Source of the DNA: Megalopta genalis
Taxonomy: Eukaryota; Arthropoda; Insecta; Hymenoptera; Halictidae
Assembly: GCF_051020955.1 (NCBI RefSeq)
Contig: NC_135017.1
Location: forward strand, 30,412,689 to 30,476,688
Length of the DNA: 64,000 bases
Direction: 5' to 3'
Shown here: positions 44,745 through 56,148 of the stretch, piece after piece
Numbering within the stretch: the stretch's first letter is position 1
How the letters are laid out: each line of letters opens with the position of its first letter
Program-made: the position numbers and the translations under genes
Notes under the pieces: generated by a model
Databases searched by the model: none
Told to the model about the DNA's origin: nothing
The model's input: only the letters and a program-made list of their open reading frames with translations

Positions 44745-45240
44745 AGGATTGACTCGACACGCTCATACCCTATATTTAAAACTATTTAATAGTTTCATTT
44801 AAGTTGGATAGGTTATCAGAAAGTTAATTTAGCATAAATATATTCCAAAAATGCGTGAAAAACAAATTTGAAATATTTGGGACTTATCGGTATTTGGGTC
44901 ACGATCATTGATAAAAGTGGCTTTTCGAAGCATTGATAATTGAAACATTTACAATATATCTTTATTCTTCATTAATTTCATATCAAATTGAAGCCTTTCA
45001 ACGTTCTGAAAATCTTCAGTTGTATAACTAGAGAACTAAACAACATAAAATGCAAGAAAAAGTTAATTTTGACGTAAATTTCAGCTGAAAATATATAGAT
45101 GAACGAAAAATTATTCTGAATATGTCGGTAACTGAAACCTTAATTAAATAACCTTAACCTATGTCAATATCCGTTAAACTAAGGGTGTCGAATCAGTGGC
45201 TAGAATTTTGTAACACCCTGTTCATGTTATTCGGCCGGAG
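44745..45240. other. AT-rich, no gene seen
   Basis: CATTGATAATTGAAACATT-type DNA with no reading frame of note. TAACACCCTGTTCATG near 45212 looks like a solo DNA-transposon end without a partner. Confidence 0.35.
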
Positions 45241-45250
45241 TCTGTATGTA

Positions 45251-45905
45251 TACTGTGGCTCAAAAGTATGTGAACACCTCCTTAACTCTTACTGTTATCT
45301 AAAAAAGAAATTATGAAATCTTGAATAAACTTAATTAAATTTCACGTACGCTAGTCTGTGCAATATTAGAGGTCGCATTTAACCAATAATTAATCAAATA
45401 TTTCACCAATAATAATAAAAGACAATTATATTCGCCATGTGCTATATATATGTATATATAGCACATGGCAAATATAATTGTTTATATTATAATTTATATA
45501 TATATATTTATATATAATTTATATATTTTATTATTATTTATTATTTTATATATAATTATATATATTCGCCATTATATATCCGCCATGTGCTTTTATAACC
45601 GCATTTGCTGGTCGTGGCATTCTGGCTGTTAGATTTTTTCATTGCTTTACCGTCAACTGGGTTCCACTCCGATTGCAAAACTTCCCATAAATGTTTTTTT
45701 TTTATATTTTTTCTTGCGTAAACTTTTATTTATTTGAAAGATAGAAATACTTAAATTGTTCGATTCGATGTTAACAAGGTACATTACATATTTATGCATT
45801 CACAACAGAATTTAGCAATAATTATTTAATAATAATAATAATACATATTATATTACGTAGTTTCTATGAAATTGGTAAGTGTCCGCATACTTTTGTGCGA
45901 CAGTG
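45251..45905. mobile_element. Tc1-type MITE, copy A
   Basis: TA at 45249-45250 and 45906-45907. The left end has GGCTCAAAAGTATGTGAACA, the inverted right end GCACAAAAGTATGCGGACAC. It aligns along its length with 54942-55442, sharing CCTTAACTCTTACTGTTATC and CTTGCGTAAACTTTTATTTA. Copy A has extra TA-rich DNA near 45440-45590, including an inverted GCCATGTGCTATATATA pair. Non-coding. Confidence 0.85.
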
Positions 45906-46290
45906 TATGCATGGCTGGTAGAACGTAAGAGAACGGTGAGAGACCCATGATTCCCTAGCCTTTGTTCTGAAAAAATGGCGAAGCGCAGGGTCTCGCAGAC
46001 AGTGTCGCTTGCGGGCATACAACCTGGTGTCCGACTAGTATTGAATGAGCACCTTATTATCTGGGTCGGGTGTCCGCAGGTGGCAGCCAGAGCATCTCTA
46101 TCCACGTCTCTCTTATCCTGACCGATCCTATGTAGACGCTAAATTTGGGATCAATTTATTATGCGAGGGTTATGACTAGTTTGAGGATTTTTATGCGATA
46201 CGAAAATATCTCTGCATGAATTTCAAGAAATAGAAATCAAGTAGCATGTTCATTCTTTCTTGAATCATCGTAATAGTTTAAAAATAATAC

Positions 46291-46554
46291 TGTTACGAAT
46301 TACTACACTTCTCCCGCGTCGTGGCATTTTATTTACAATAGAGAACACGAACTATAATACAACTAAATTAAATTATGTTAGAGATCTTTGAATTAGATGG
46401 TGTTGATCGCTCGACGGTCCGATCCCGACTCTTCGATTGTCCGTTGATAAAACACCTCCGTGGCAACCCCTCTCTTCTATTTTTCTTTAAGGAGTTGCTC
46501 ACAACAGGGCAGTTTCACATTACAGCGACTTGATTTGGACAAGTCGCCGTAACA
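46291..46554 (+). mobile_element. Solo LTR
   Basis: The 264-bp segment begins TGTTACG and ends CGTAACA, an inverted terminal pair with TG...CA ends. The four bases ATAC occur on both sides (46287-46290 and 46555-46558) as a target duplication. This is what remains after the two LTRs of a retrotransposon recombine. A 4-bp duplication fits the gypsy group; orientation is assumed. No second LTR or internal region is present. Confidence 0.7.
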
Positions 46555-46591
46555 ATACATTGACGTTCCAAATTGCTTTTAACCTTTACAC

Positions 46592-47447
46592 CGGGGGTGT
46601 CAAACTCAAAAGCTAACTTGGGCCAAATAAACAATGCTTAACTTTAGGTGGGCCGCAAAAAGAAATCAATGTTCATAGAAACAAATATTTTTATTTTGAC
46701 TAGTACATTGTAATACACATATATAAAATTAAATTATTGTTTACGTCCTGATACTTGACATCTCTTCTCTGATACCATCTTTCCTATTTCGGGAGAAATT
46801 TTATTGGCCGAGACTACTTTCAAAATTGACCCATCGTGAGCGTTATTAATACAGTTTCGGACAGGAGATTTATTTCCATTCATAACAGAAAATAATTGCT
46901 CGCACTGACAAGTACTTCCAAACATGGAAATAATTTCATATGCGAATTTTCGAGTATTTTCAAATCTTGCCGGTAAATATTTGTAAAATTCAGACACACC
47001 CACTTCAATGAATTTTGCCTTCAAATTTGAGTCGCACTGAATCTCAATCACTTCCATTTGCATATTACTGGGTACTGAGTCTATATTTACTGAGAAAATC
47101 GAAGAAAACAAACAAAATTTGTCTTCCAAAGAATTAAAATCTTTAAACCTTGTTTCAAATTCTGTTCTGAGATTTGAAATTTTTCCTGCGTATTTTTGAT
47201 ACGATGCAGTATCATCTAAACTAGATTTGTTCTTGTTGCACGTTGGGAAGTGCGTTAAATCTTCATTTTTCAGTTGCCTTTCCCAAAGAAATAGTTTACA
47301 TTTGAATGCTTTTTCGTATGCTATTTTTTTTTGTTTGTATGCTGGTTTCGTTTCTAATTCACATTTCTATTTTATTTTTACTTTGCGTCGGATATATTGA
47401 CTGGGCCGCAAAAATGTTCACCTCGGGCCGCGAGTTTGACACCCCTG
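46592..47447 (-). mobile_element. hAT element, internally deleted
   Basis: Ends GGGGGTGTCAAACTC and inverted CAGGGGTGTCAAACTC carry the well-known hAT terminal words. An 8-bp target duplication flanks it: CTTTACAC (46584-46591) and CTTTATAC (47448-47455), one mismatch. GGGCCGC words lie near both ends. At 856 bp it keeps only the C-terminal third of the transposase on the minus strand. Confidence 0.9.
46734..47333 (-). pseudogene. hAT transposase C-terminal part (ZBED/GTF2IRD2-like)
   Basis: An open frame of about 199 codons runs from roughly 47333 to a stop at 46734. In order it has AFKCKLFLWERQL and EDLTHFP, then YQKYAGKISNLRTEFETRFK, then the hAT dimerisation segment FAYEIISMFGSTCQCEQLFS, VMNGNKSPVRN and a KMVSEKRCQ tail. 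These match the C-terminus of the hAT transposase group that gave rise to vertebrate ZBED5/GTF2IRD2-type genes. The N-terminal BED finger and first catalytic part are deleted; no ATG with context is seen, so it is a remnant. The absence of stops suggests a fairly recent insertion. Confidence 0.85.
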
Positions 47448-47464
47448 CTTTATACCATTTTAAA

Positions 47465-47560
47465 TCGTATCTACCCAATAAATGTATAAAATCCGCAGTC
47501 TAGTCGTGACACAAACTCTTACAAATCGATATCATTTTTACGATGACTGCCTAAATTATT
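47465..47560 (+). repeat. ~100-bp dispersed repeat, partial
   Basis: AAATGTATAAAATCCGCAGT, CTAGTCGTGACACAAACTC match the right half of the repeat. It directly follows the hAT target duplication. Confidence 0.45.
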
Positions 47561-48017
47561 CGAGAAATTAATATACAACAGAATGAAAGAGATCATAGTT
47601 GACAACGAATTGATTCCTCATCGCCAGTTTGTATACTTCGGAGTAAACGCTCTACCGTTAAACAAATTCACAGATTAACTAACACGATCGTATCTGCACT
47701 GGAGAACAAAAGGGGTATTGTTCGGCCGTGTTTGTAGACATTCATTATACCTCATTCACTATTACTTCTCTGATTTGAACACTAAACTTATCGAGCACTA
47801 AAAATAATTGGCTTGTCTCATGTTATAAAAGTTATAAGTTTGCATTTATTTAAACTCTGTGCACTTGTTATTACAATGTATGCTCGAATAAAGAAATTTA
47901 GTAAATCATTTTCCATAAAAGCATTTTTGTAATACGAATGATCCTAAAATAGAAAATTTGAAACCGATCATTCGACCTGCGATGGTACGTTTAGAGTTGA
48001 AACAATAGAGTTTATTT

Positions 48018-48250
48018 TATTTTCCATCGCTTTACACTCGAAGTCATTTCAACTGAAAATCTAAAATAATTTTTCCGACTTACAGAATTTCCATTTTATA
48101 TGACAAAGTGCATTTTATGCATACGAAATTGAGCCTTGTGACTGGTACAACAGTTACACTTTTAACAATGTTTAAAATCTTAAACTTTGTTAATATAAAA
48201 ATGATCTTGTATGTCTTCATCTGAAACTTAAGAATAAAAGTGCAAGGCGA
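48018..48250. repeat. Degenerate TTTACACTCGAAG repeat
   Basis: CGCTTTACACTCGAAGTC, AATAATTTTTCCGACTTACA and GAATTTCCATTTTATATGAC match segments at 57930-58009 and in part at 30501-30740. The opening resembles the piggyBac-type end CCCTTTGCACTCGAA at 15854, so this may be an old TTAA MITE that has lost its duplication. Confidence 0.4.
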
Positions 48251-48285
48251 AAGATTAGTTCTTAAAATCGACTATTGTAGTATTA

Positions 48286-48549
48286 GGTCTACCGGAAAGT
48301 TCTGTCTGATAATGTCATTGCAAATTTCGATAGGTATGCACATGTTCATTTGAGACATATATTTTTGAAAAATGTTGCTCACAAATTGCCACCACGCTGG
48401 CAAGAGGTCATAAGTAACGACGGAAATTATATTGTACAATATATAAATATTACTAAATTTATAAAAAAAATCTATTATTTCCTTTCATTTCTTATTATTA
48501 TTTCATTTCATTTCTTTCTTCTCATTCGGACAGAATTTTCTGGTAGACC
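48286..48549 (+). mobile_element. mariner-type MITE, second family
   Basis: TA at 48284-48285 and 48550-48551. Ends GGTCTACCGGAAAGTTCTGT and inverted GGTCTACCAGAAAATTCTGT match at 18 of 20. The 264-bp element keeps a short 3' piece of transposase coding. Its ends differ from those of the 583-bp family. Confidence 0.9.
48350..48460 (+). pseudogene. mariner transposase extreme C-terminus
   Basis: The frame contains KLPPRWQEVISNDGNYIVQ, the L-x-x-RW--V---GNY signature at the end of mariner transposases. All catalytic residues are missing. The reading frame then runs on past the normal stop into the terminal repeat. Confidence 0.75.
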
Positions 48550-48554
48550 TAATA

Positions 48555-50745
48555 ATTTCCTATTGATGTACTACGAGAAGCTAAAAAGCGAGCCACAATA
48601 TTTTTGCACACGATATAAACTGACAATTTAAATTTTTTTGAGAACTGCCATAAACGAATTTTTATAAAGCTATCAATGTAGTATTGCTTGTCTGGAGACA
48701 TCGCATAAAACATCATATCGTGTGCCAATTGAATTTCGTTTGTTGTTTCAAGTGCTTCTATTGTGATTCATTCTTCTTTGAAATCAATAAATACATTCAC
48801 TTCGGCGCTTTCTGATTCAGAGGATTTAGAGTCTATTTTCAATTGGAATTTCTTTGTTGTTTTGCGGGCAAATTATCCGCAAATTTGTAACGCAGATAAA
48901 ACACAGGAAATACCGCAAGGTTATTTTTTGAAAATGATTGTAATTAAGAGGTCGTTATCGATAAGTAAAACGGAAAAAGCGCACTCCAAGTGGTTACCAT
49001 AATTAACCATGCGTTGCAACAATTACCATTTAGATTTAGAAATTCTAATAACGAGCGCCGTTTAGTCTTCCTCCGTTGGATAATCATTTTGTATAATAGT
49101 GTTCGGATTCATAAAGTAAATTATAATTCTGATACAGACATAATTTCAACAATATATTTTTAACAAAAAGAGATCATTATTAGAAGTTCTATAAACATAA
49201 AAAAATATCAATTTCCGTTGTATTAGTCTCAACTTCTTCCTTATTGCGATGAATTGACACACTTTGCATCCAGAAGCTATTTTAATGAAATCCAAAACAT
49301 GTTTTTTGATCAACAGCATTTTTCATTTTCTATGACTACTTGCAACTTATGCGTATTTTGCAGTACAATATTTGCACTTCTAACAGTTTCTTAAATACAT
49401 ATAAACAAATTCGATATCATCAAAATTATTTTAAATTTTTGGTAGCTCCTTGAAGTCGTCACTCCAGTGTAAAAGAAAATAACTATTTTAAAATTGAATC
49501 AAATGACTTCAATTTCATTGAAATGTCAAGAGGGCAAATTAGTTGATGCAAAAAAAAAGATATTGATTTATGTATGCCGAAAAATGATTAATTTAGGAGA
49601 TATTTTAACTTTATTAGCTGAAACACATCTGTTGGTCGAGTTCATATCTCCAAAAATAACAGAAACATTGCAATGATAATTGAACCCTTTAATTAACAGG
49701 TGGTATAAGGCCCAAAATTACGCAAAAAGGATTTTTTACAGAAATAATAATGCTTGTTTTATTTAACATATTAATTTGCGTATACCTTGTTTAATGTTAG
49801 CACAAAATAGGAGTAAATTTTGCATTATAAATAAAGTGACTGATAAAATATCTTGAATATACATAAGTTTATTGTCATGAATTGCATTGTTCTATGGAAC
49901 ATACGTATTATACTTACTCCACTGTTATATTCAACTGGACAAAATTGTAATAGAAAAATAGCTTTGCCTCTGTTAAAATTAATTCAAACTGATGATATTA
50001 GTGCGATGATTAGGGTACAGTTATAATTTTTTAATTTACGATTATTCACATATCGTAGAGATACATTTATGAGTTATTTATTCAATTTATATGTTACTTA
50101 CGGCAAACGTTACAATAATACTTGTTAAAAATCAAAATAAATGTCTTATTGTTACTTTTATAAACTAATATAAAACAGTTGTTTTTTTATGCTCCGTAAA
50201 TCTAGTGTTAATATCAAGTCATTCGTTTCACTCTATGATTCAGATTTTGGGTGTGTGTAATCTCCAGCACGCCATTCATCTATTTACGTCCCTGAAGATA
50301 TTGGTGTCGCCGTATGGAAAACTGCTCGGCATTCCAACAAGTTTGTGCTTTATGAAATGGAAAGGAACGAATTCTTTTTCAACTAAATATAGCTAGAACG
50401 ATCAATAACAAAGCGTAAGAAAAATACATTTGTACAAGCTGTAAATTGGCCCACCATTCGGTGCGTTTAATACATTTTTATGAAACTAAAATGTCTCGGG
50501 ACGTTGAAAATGTGAGATATTAAATATTCAGCGTACTCGGCGCGGCAGACCATTGCAGTTCAAAAACATGCAACAGAAAAATTTATATACCCACCTGTGC
50601 GTCCTGTCTCTGCGACCAAAAAGAGGGACGTGTTAGATTTGTTGTAGTCTATTTCTATAATTTGTCATGCATTTTTTATAAGCATTAAAGACCGGCACAA
50701 TTGGAAAAGAATGGTGAAGAATTCGGTAACGAATAAGTTTCTTTT
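48555..50745. other. AT-rich, no gene seen
   Basis: Short frames (plus 48763-49002, 49494-49676, 50205-50396) without motifs. No repeat pair with target duplication was found. Confidence 0.4.
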
Positions 50746-50752
50746 TCATATA

Positions 50753-51335
50753 TTGAGTTGGCAACTAATTAATTGCCGATTTGTTCAATGAAATAACAAA
50801 TTTTTTTTTACTTGGAACGAAGTTTAATCTGTAATGTATTTTCCATTTTGTTCGATGACCTTTTTCCATCTCTCTGACAACTTGAAAATTCCACGCTCGT
50901 AGAAAGTCTGATCCTTTTCGGCCAAAAACTGAGTTAAGTGAGATTTTACAGCGTCATCATCATTGAAAGTTTTACCACGAAGGGAGTTGTCCGGGGATCG
51001 AAATAAGTGGTAATCCGATGGCGCGAGATCAGGGCTATATGGTGGGTGTAACATCAATTCCCAACCAATATCCATGAATTTTTGCCGAGTGGACAAAGAC
51101 GTGTGCGGCCTAGCATTGTCCTGGTGGAAAATGACACGTTTACGATTGACCAATTCTAGTCGCTTTTCCTTGACCGCTGCATTCAATTTGTCCAGTTGCT
51201 AACATTCGCGGATAATAAAAAATAACAATAATAATAATAATAATAATTTTATAATATAACATTTACGGATATCATAAAAATGGGAGTGAGAGACATCTAT
51301 AACTGAAATCGGCAATTACTTAGTTGCCAACCCAA
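50753..51335 (-). mobile_element. Deleted mariner element, copy 2 (583 bp)
   Basis: TA at 50751-50752 and 51336-51337. Inverted ends TTGAGTTGGCAAC (one change) and TTGGGTTGGCAAC. It has the same length and the same internal deletion as 9792-10374 but is inserted in the opposite orientation. The transposase fragment remains open. Confidence 0.95.
50824..51198 (-). pseudogene. mariner transposase C-terminal fragment, open frame
   Basis: The 124-codon frame has the same start (QLDKLNAAV) and stop as copy 1. In its last 120 residues six differ from copy 1, for example KRLE for KRPE, QKF for QKL and RWKKV for RWQKV. Both remaining catalytic Asp (HQDNARPH and APSDYH) are intact with 34 residues between. 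It lacks the first catalytic Asp and the DNA-binding domain. Confidence 0.9.
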
Positions 51336-51339
51336 TATG

Positions 51340-51690
51340 TATAGCATAGAGTAATCTTGTAGTGCGTTAAAAAAATATCATTTGTGTAACTTATGGTTAT
51401 TAATACATTATAACAGCCACATAGCGTTAAATCACTTTCTCGCAAAGAAGTTCCATCAAAATTCAGCGCAATCATTATTTTAAATTATAGTGGCATAGTT
51501 GCTATTCCTTCGTTCTATCTTGTTACAATAAAGTTTATAATCTCGAATATAATTTCTCGTACGACATTACACGAAAGTCCAATTTTTGCAACAGCAAGAA
51601 AAAGGACTCGATTCGCTTGTCAACCAAGCGGCTCAAGTCGTACTGTACCACAAATTATTTTTCATAACATAAATTGATACGCGGTTCTAT
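51340..51690. other. No gene seen
   Basis: AT-rich transition with no motif. Confidence 0.4.
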
Positions 51691-51699
51691 CGAGTGTCT

Positions 51700-52160
51700 T
51701 ATAGTATTGCCGTTGAGCGTAACTACTTTCGATTCGATTTAGTCGACGACGGTGGTTATACTCGTTTCGATGATCGATAATTGTCTGACGGTCGTTCGTT
51801 GCACGTAGAACGGGACCTTAAGCTGTTCGTAAATTGAGATTCTGTCGGCGAAGACCTTCCCGAAGGACGGGAACGAAGCGTCGGGCACCTATCGCGTATC
51901 CCATCGTGCCTGGTCGACCGACAACTGTCGGATTCCAGGTTACCGTGGAATGAAAGGCCAGACAATCGCGATACTCGAGAGACAAATTGACGATGTTCAA
52001 CCGTGCTGCTAGCTTGCGTTCACTCGTCGCTGCTGTCGAAGTCAGTTCGAAGTGTCCATCCCGGTCGGAAGCAATCGTTTCGATTTTACGCCGATTCAGG
52101 AATTTAGTGACGGTATCGGGATGCGTGATGATCGATGAGGATTAAAGGGGTATTCTAGTG
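51700..52160. other. GC/CpG-richer island, unrecognised
   Basis: GC-rich relative to the flanks, with two overlapping minus frames (51756-51965, 51818-52000). No domain is visible. Words like TCAGTTCGAAG at 52041 resemble the arthropod initiator TCAGT, but that is too short to call. Candidate promoter or exon. Confidence 0.25.
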
Positions 52161-52290
52161 TGAAGTGCGTCTGTTTTTAACATTTTAAGGACATTTTTTG
52201 CAAAGAAACTATTACACCTTTTGCAGTCGAATTGACAAGGTTTATTTGTACGTGTTTCGACGACGGTTTAAAATGTTTTGAAGAAAAAAA
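52150..52290 (+). repeat. Dispersed repeat shared with 23325-23470
   Basis: GGTATTCTAGTGTGAAGTGC, AGGTTTATTTGTACGTGTTT follow the order seen at 23325. The piece CTTTTGCAGTCGAATT also appears at 30504. Confidence 0.4.
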
Positions 52291-53700
52291 AGTTAAAATT
52301 AGTGGCACTGCACGCTTTCGAACATAGTCGCTTTTATAAAAGGTCGTCTCTTCCTTAATTAGTATGAATTTGGCTATACCAGGTATTAGATCGAAAGAAA
52401 GAAAAGTCAATAATTAAAAAAGTGGCGATACTTTGAAATTCAATTGTCGATCTTTGCATGCTTTGTTAAACTTCGGAGGCCTAAAACGAGCATAAACGCA
52501 TGTACCTATTTAAGAGCTCTTTGTTTTCCTGTCAAATTATCTAGCTTTGCCAAATTAGATCATTTTATAGAGAACAATTCGGTTATAACTAATTACTATA
52601 GACTGTGGATCTTTATGCGTTATTTATTAATATTTCGTGGTTTTACAAGTCTTTCTAGATTTCTCTTTTTTAATTTTTTTCTATTTTCGTCCTGTGAAAC
52701 AAACGCTGTGCGTTGTTCATGCCGCGCACTAACACTACCTTTGAAGAAAAATCGCGTTATCGAAATGAATAATTCGACGTTGATTCAAAGGACTTCAGAA
52801 GACGCAAATATCACGACGTCTAAGACGCGGTCAGTAATGTAGCAGATGCTCAAATAGCAGACCTCGGGCGACACGTTTCCTTCTCCACCAGTATCATAAT
52901 TTAAAATCAGTCACCAGATGGTGTAGCTCGTGATCGGAATGCTTTGAAGTTGTCCTCCACTCGCGATAGCCAAATATTCAATGATGAATTAATACCGTGG
53001 ATCTCGGAAATAAAGCGTGATGTACGATGTCGAACGATGGAGTTAGCGTAGCATTAACTATTTGAAAGTCAACAGTGTTTTCACTACCGGACTGTGCGCA
53101 ATGATTAAGTGGACGAATACTTATTTATTATTTATTTATACATAGTCCAATACCTCTCGATCTTGGACGACTTCCGGTTACAATTCTTCTTCGATAATTA
53201 ATAATACTTAAACTTAATCTAACCTATACGTTTAACAAACAAAAAGAGAACACAAAAGTCAAAACCAGAAATTCAAAGTTGCAAATAAATTAACATCTTG
53301 CGGAATATATAATCTCTGTATTCGTCGTACTTTTTTTGGGAACTATTTTTGGTTTCTTCTAGCTCAAGTTATTGCCCCCCTTAGCCCCGCCCTTCCCTAT
53401 TATTATTAAATTAAGTAAATATTATTAATTAAATTATTAATTAAATATTATTAAATCCTGCACTATTCCGATTATTTTCACCTTTTGGTGAAATTCTTAA
53501 AATATTTTAATTTTGAAAAATATCTTCTATCTAATCTTAAAATTTTGAAAAATATGTGACGTCTTTCGGATCGGAAGTCGCATATTACAGAATTTATCTG
53601 CGAACAGAGCACTTCTCGGAAGACAAACGCTGTTATCTCAAATAAGCTTCTTAAGCACATTTTCATGTCTGTTACAAAGTAAAAGCTTATAAACGTTACA
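52290..53700. other. No gene recognised
   Basis: A 132-codon plus frame (52444-52842) has no motif. A reverse partial copy of the ~100-bp dispersed repeat (GATCCACAGTCTATAG on the minus strand) lies near 52575-52640. The minus frame 53478-53717 is unrecognised. Confidence 0.35.
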
Positions 53701-53715
53701 CAAAAACCAGCAACC

Positions 53716-53806
53716 ATAAACTACAAAAGAAATAATAGGTTAGGAGCAACATCGACTCAGAAAAACTACAAAAGAAATAATAGATTAGGAGCAACATCGA
53801 CTCAGA
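53716..53806 (+). repeat. Two-copy 44-bp tandem repeat
   Basis: AAACTACAAAAGAAATAATA then GGTTAGGAGCAACATCGACT is repeated once with a single base change (GG to GA). Confidence 0.95.
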
Positions 53807-53979
53807 AAAACAAAATGGTATCTCTAAGATATCTGTAAGTGTACAACTACTGTATGTATTTTTTATGCGATAGAGGTAAGATAATCGTTACTTTCTTTAT
53901 ATCACACAGGAAATGTTCATTCAGTGGAAGTGTTCACTTATTGGACAAATTTCCCTAGACAAATAAAATGCGTGGGAAG

Positions 53980-54068
53980 GTGGACTAGTGGACTCCTATT
54001 ATCCGATAGATCCAGTTATCCGATACGCCTTGTTCCCCGACCGGGTCGGATAAACGAAGTTTCACTGT
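53980..54068. mobile_element. Solo pogo/Tigger-like end
   Basis: Read on the minus strand: CAGTGAAACTTCGTTTATCC then GACCCGGTCGGGGAACAAGG, then two TATCGGATAA-type words. Such ends with repeated CGGATAA words are typical of pogo/Tigger elements. No partner end was found in the window. Confidence 0.45.
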
Positions 54069-54533
54069 ACTTAAAAAAATAGAGTAAACACAAAAGTCGA
54101 TATTTTTTCAAATCTAGGGCAGATGTCCCAATTACTGCCACCTTATTAAGCTCGTCGCGTAGCTTTAGTTAATTATTTCGGAAGTTGTTCAATCTAAAAA
54201 CCGTTTCAACTCGCAGCATAATAATGCTTAAGATTTCTTTGATTAAAGAACATTTTTTACATAATAAATATTATGTGTCATTGCTAATTAATTGCAAATG
54301 TATTAGGAACCAATAACTGTCAGTTTTATTGACTGTGACCAGAAGAGACAAAGATAAAAACGAAGACAAGAGAAGTTGGTAATTGCATATAAATAAACAA
54401 TACTACTGCATGCGTTGCAAACAACGTAGGAAATAAATACATACAAGCAACATAGGAGGTATAGTTTAAGATTATGCATGCTGGGTATACTGTGACAATT
54501 GTGCGTATACGACACGTTATGTCGCACCGATTG

Positions 54534-54781
54534 CAGTAAATTCTCCCTAATTGACGCTCAGTTTGAATATAAAAATTGACAATTTGAAAGATGAGATACG
54601 ATTATTCGAGCATTGTATATAATTGTATGTATAAGTAAATAGTATGTAAACATTATATATATAATTGTTGACAATCGATAATTATAAAAACTGGAACGCG
54701 AAGCTCGAATAATCGTATCGCCTCTTCCCAAATTGTCCATTTTTGTGCACAATCTGAGCGTCAAATAGGGAGAATTTACTG
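54534..54781. mobile_element. Palindromic TA-MITE, copy 4
   Basis: TA at 54782-54783 on the right; TG replaces TA on the left. Ends CAGTAAATTCTCCCTAATTG and inverted CAGTAAATTCTCCCTATTTG, each followed by ACGCTCAG. Most of the 248 bp pairs with itself, with a TA-rich insertion near 54620-54670. Confidence 0.85.
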
Positions 54782-54941
54782 TACATTGTCCCATTGTCCC
54801 GCTGTCACCGCTAATTGTTATACTTTTGCTCCTTTATATTATTAAAATGACTCTTAAATATATTAGTAATTCATTTATTTCAGCAGACATGAGATAATCG
54901 GTTAAATTACCACTCTTTGTGCACTACGACCTTTTCTTATA

Positions 54942-55442
54942 CAGTGCCGCTCAAAAGTATGCGAACATCTCCTTAACTCTTACTGTTATCTAAAAAAGAA
55001 ATTATGAGAGAGAGAGAAATCTTTAATAAATTTGATTAAATTTCATGTACGCCAGTTTGTACAATATTAGAGATTGCATTTAAACAATGCATTTAATCAA
55101 ATAACTCACTAATAATAATAAAAAGCAATTACATCTTTGTTCCATCAATCTATCCGCCGTGTGCTTTTACAACCGCATTTGCTGTAAAACTTCCTATAAA
55201 TGTTTTTAAAAATAAATGTTTCGATAAATGTTTTTTCTTTATTTTTTTCTTGCGTAAACTTTTATTTATTTGAGGGATTGAAATACTCTTAAATTTTGTT
55301 CGATTCGACGTTATCAAGGTACATTACACATCCGTGCATTCACAATAAATTTAGCAATAATTATTTAACAATAACAATACGCACTATATCTCGTAGTTTC
55401 TATCAAATTGGTAAGTGTCCACATAACTTTTGAGCGGCAGCG
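54942..55442. mobile_element. Tc1-type MITE, copy B
   Basis: TA at 54940-54941 and 55443-55444. Ends CAGTGCCGCTCAAAAGTATG and inverted CGCTGCCGCTCAAAAGTTAT. Same family as 45251-45905 but without most of the internal TA-rich DNA. A short GA run is present near 55006. Confidence 0.9.
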
Positions 55443-55606
55443 TATTTCCTCGACTTACGCCAGTCGCATTTTTGATACGCTAATGGTTAATTCACCTTTT
55501 TAACATTAATTTACAATTACAAGTATGCAATGTTTCCCTCTTATTACCTAGTGCGGAGTTCAAGTTCAGACTTAAAATTTCTTTCCTTTACGATATTCCA
55601 CGCATC

Positions 55607-55745
55607 ATACCACTGTTAAAAGTAAAATAATTAATGTGAAATAATTGAATCCAGTAATAGGTACACCGACGGTAATTGGGACATCTACATAGTAATGTAT
55701 GATTCAATTATTTCACATTAATTATTTTACTTTTAACAGTGGTAT
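55607..55745. mobile_element. Palindromic MITE (46-bp arms)
   Basis: The arms ATACCACTGTTAAAAGTAAA plus AATAATTAATGTGAAATAAT and their inverse are identical over about 46 bp, with a spacer of about 50 bp. The target duplication is not certain, since TA steps occur at several places near the ends. Confidence 0.75.
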
Positions 55746-55749
55746 ACTG

Positions 55750-56148
55750 ACCAGAATATCCGTGAATATGTTTTTTTTTTAACTGATGCGAAGAGTTCGT
55801 AGGGATAGGCGATAGGAATTTTAGCTGCGGGGAATCTAATACCGACACATATTGTCGACGACACCGATTCAAATCAGAACCTCTGGATATCCGCCTTGGC
55901 GTGTTTCCAATTCTTTTGCTGCCATCAATTTGTCCGCGAACGCGCGTTAGCGTCTCCTCTAGGAACATAGTCCCCTTCATTATTATATTTTCTAATTCGT
56001 CGGTTTCGCGTGTTTCGTTATCGCACGAACTTGGATCGCACGATATCTCGAAAATACTTTGTTTATCGCTTCTATGAATCAGGTCACTGCAGAAGTACGT
56101 TGCATTTTTTCGAATCGGAATGGTGTACGCAGCGATAGCAGGTACATG
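55750..56148 (-). other. Open frame with coding-like composition, unrecognised
   Basis: The 162-codon minus frame 55708-56196 spans this GC-richer interval between two transposons. Its outer codons come from the neighbouring elements; the interior (about residues 17-150) is unique DNA. It encodes a polar stretch with Cys pairs (SCDPSSCDNETRETDELENI), an amphipathic part (MKGTMFLEETLTRVRGQI) and several Arg-Arg sites. I recognise no family. It may be an exon of an unknown gene split by insertions or an older element. A TTCTGCAG acceptor-like word is near 56090 on the minus strand. Confidence 0.3.
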
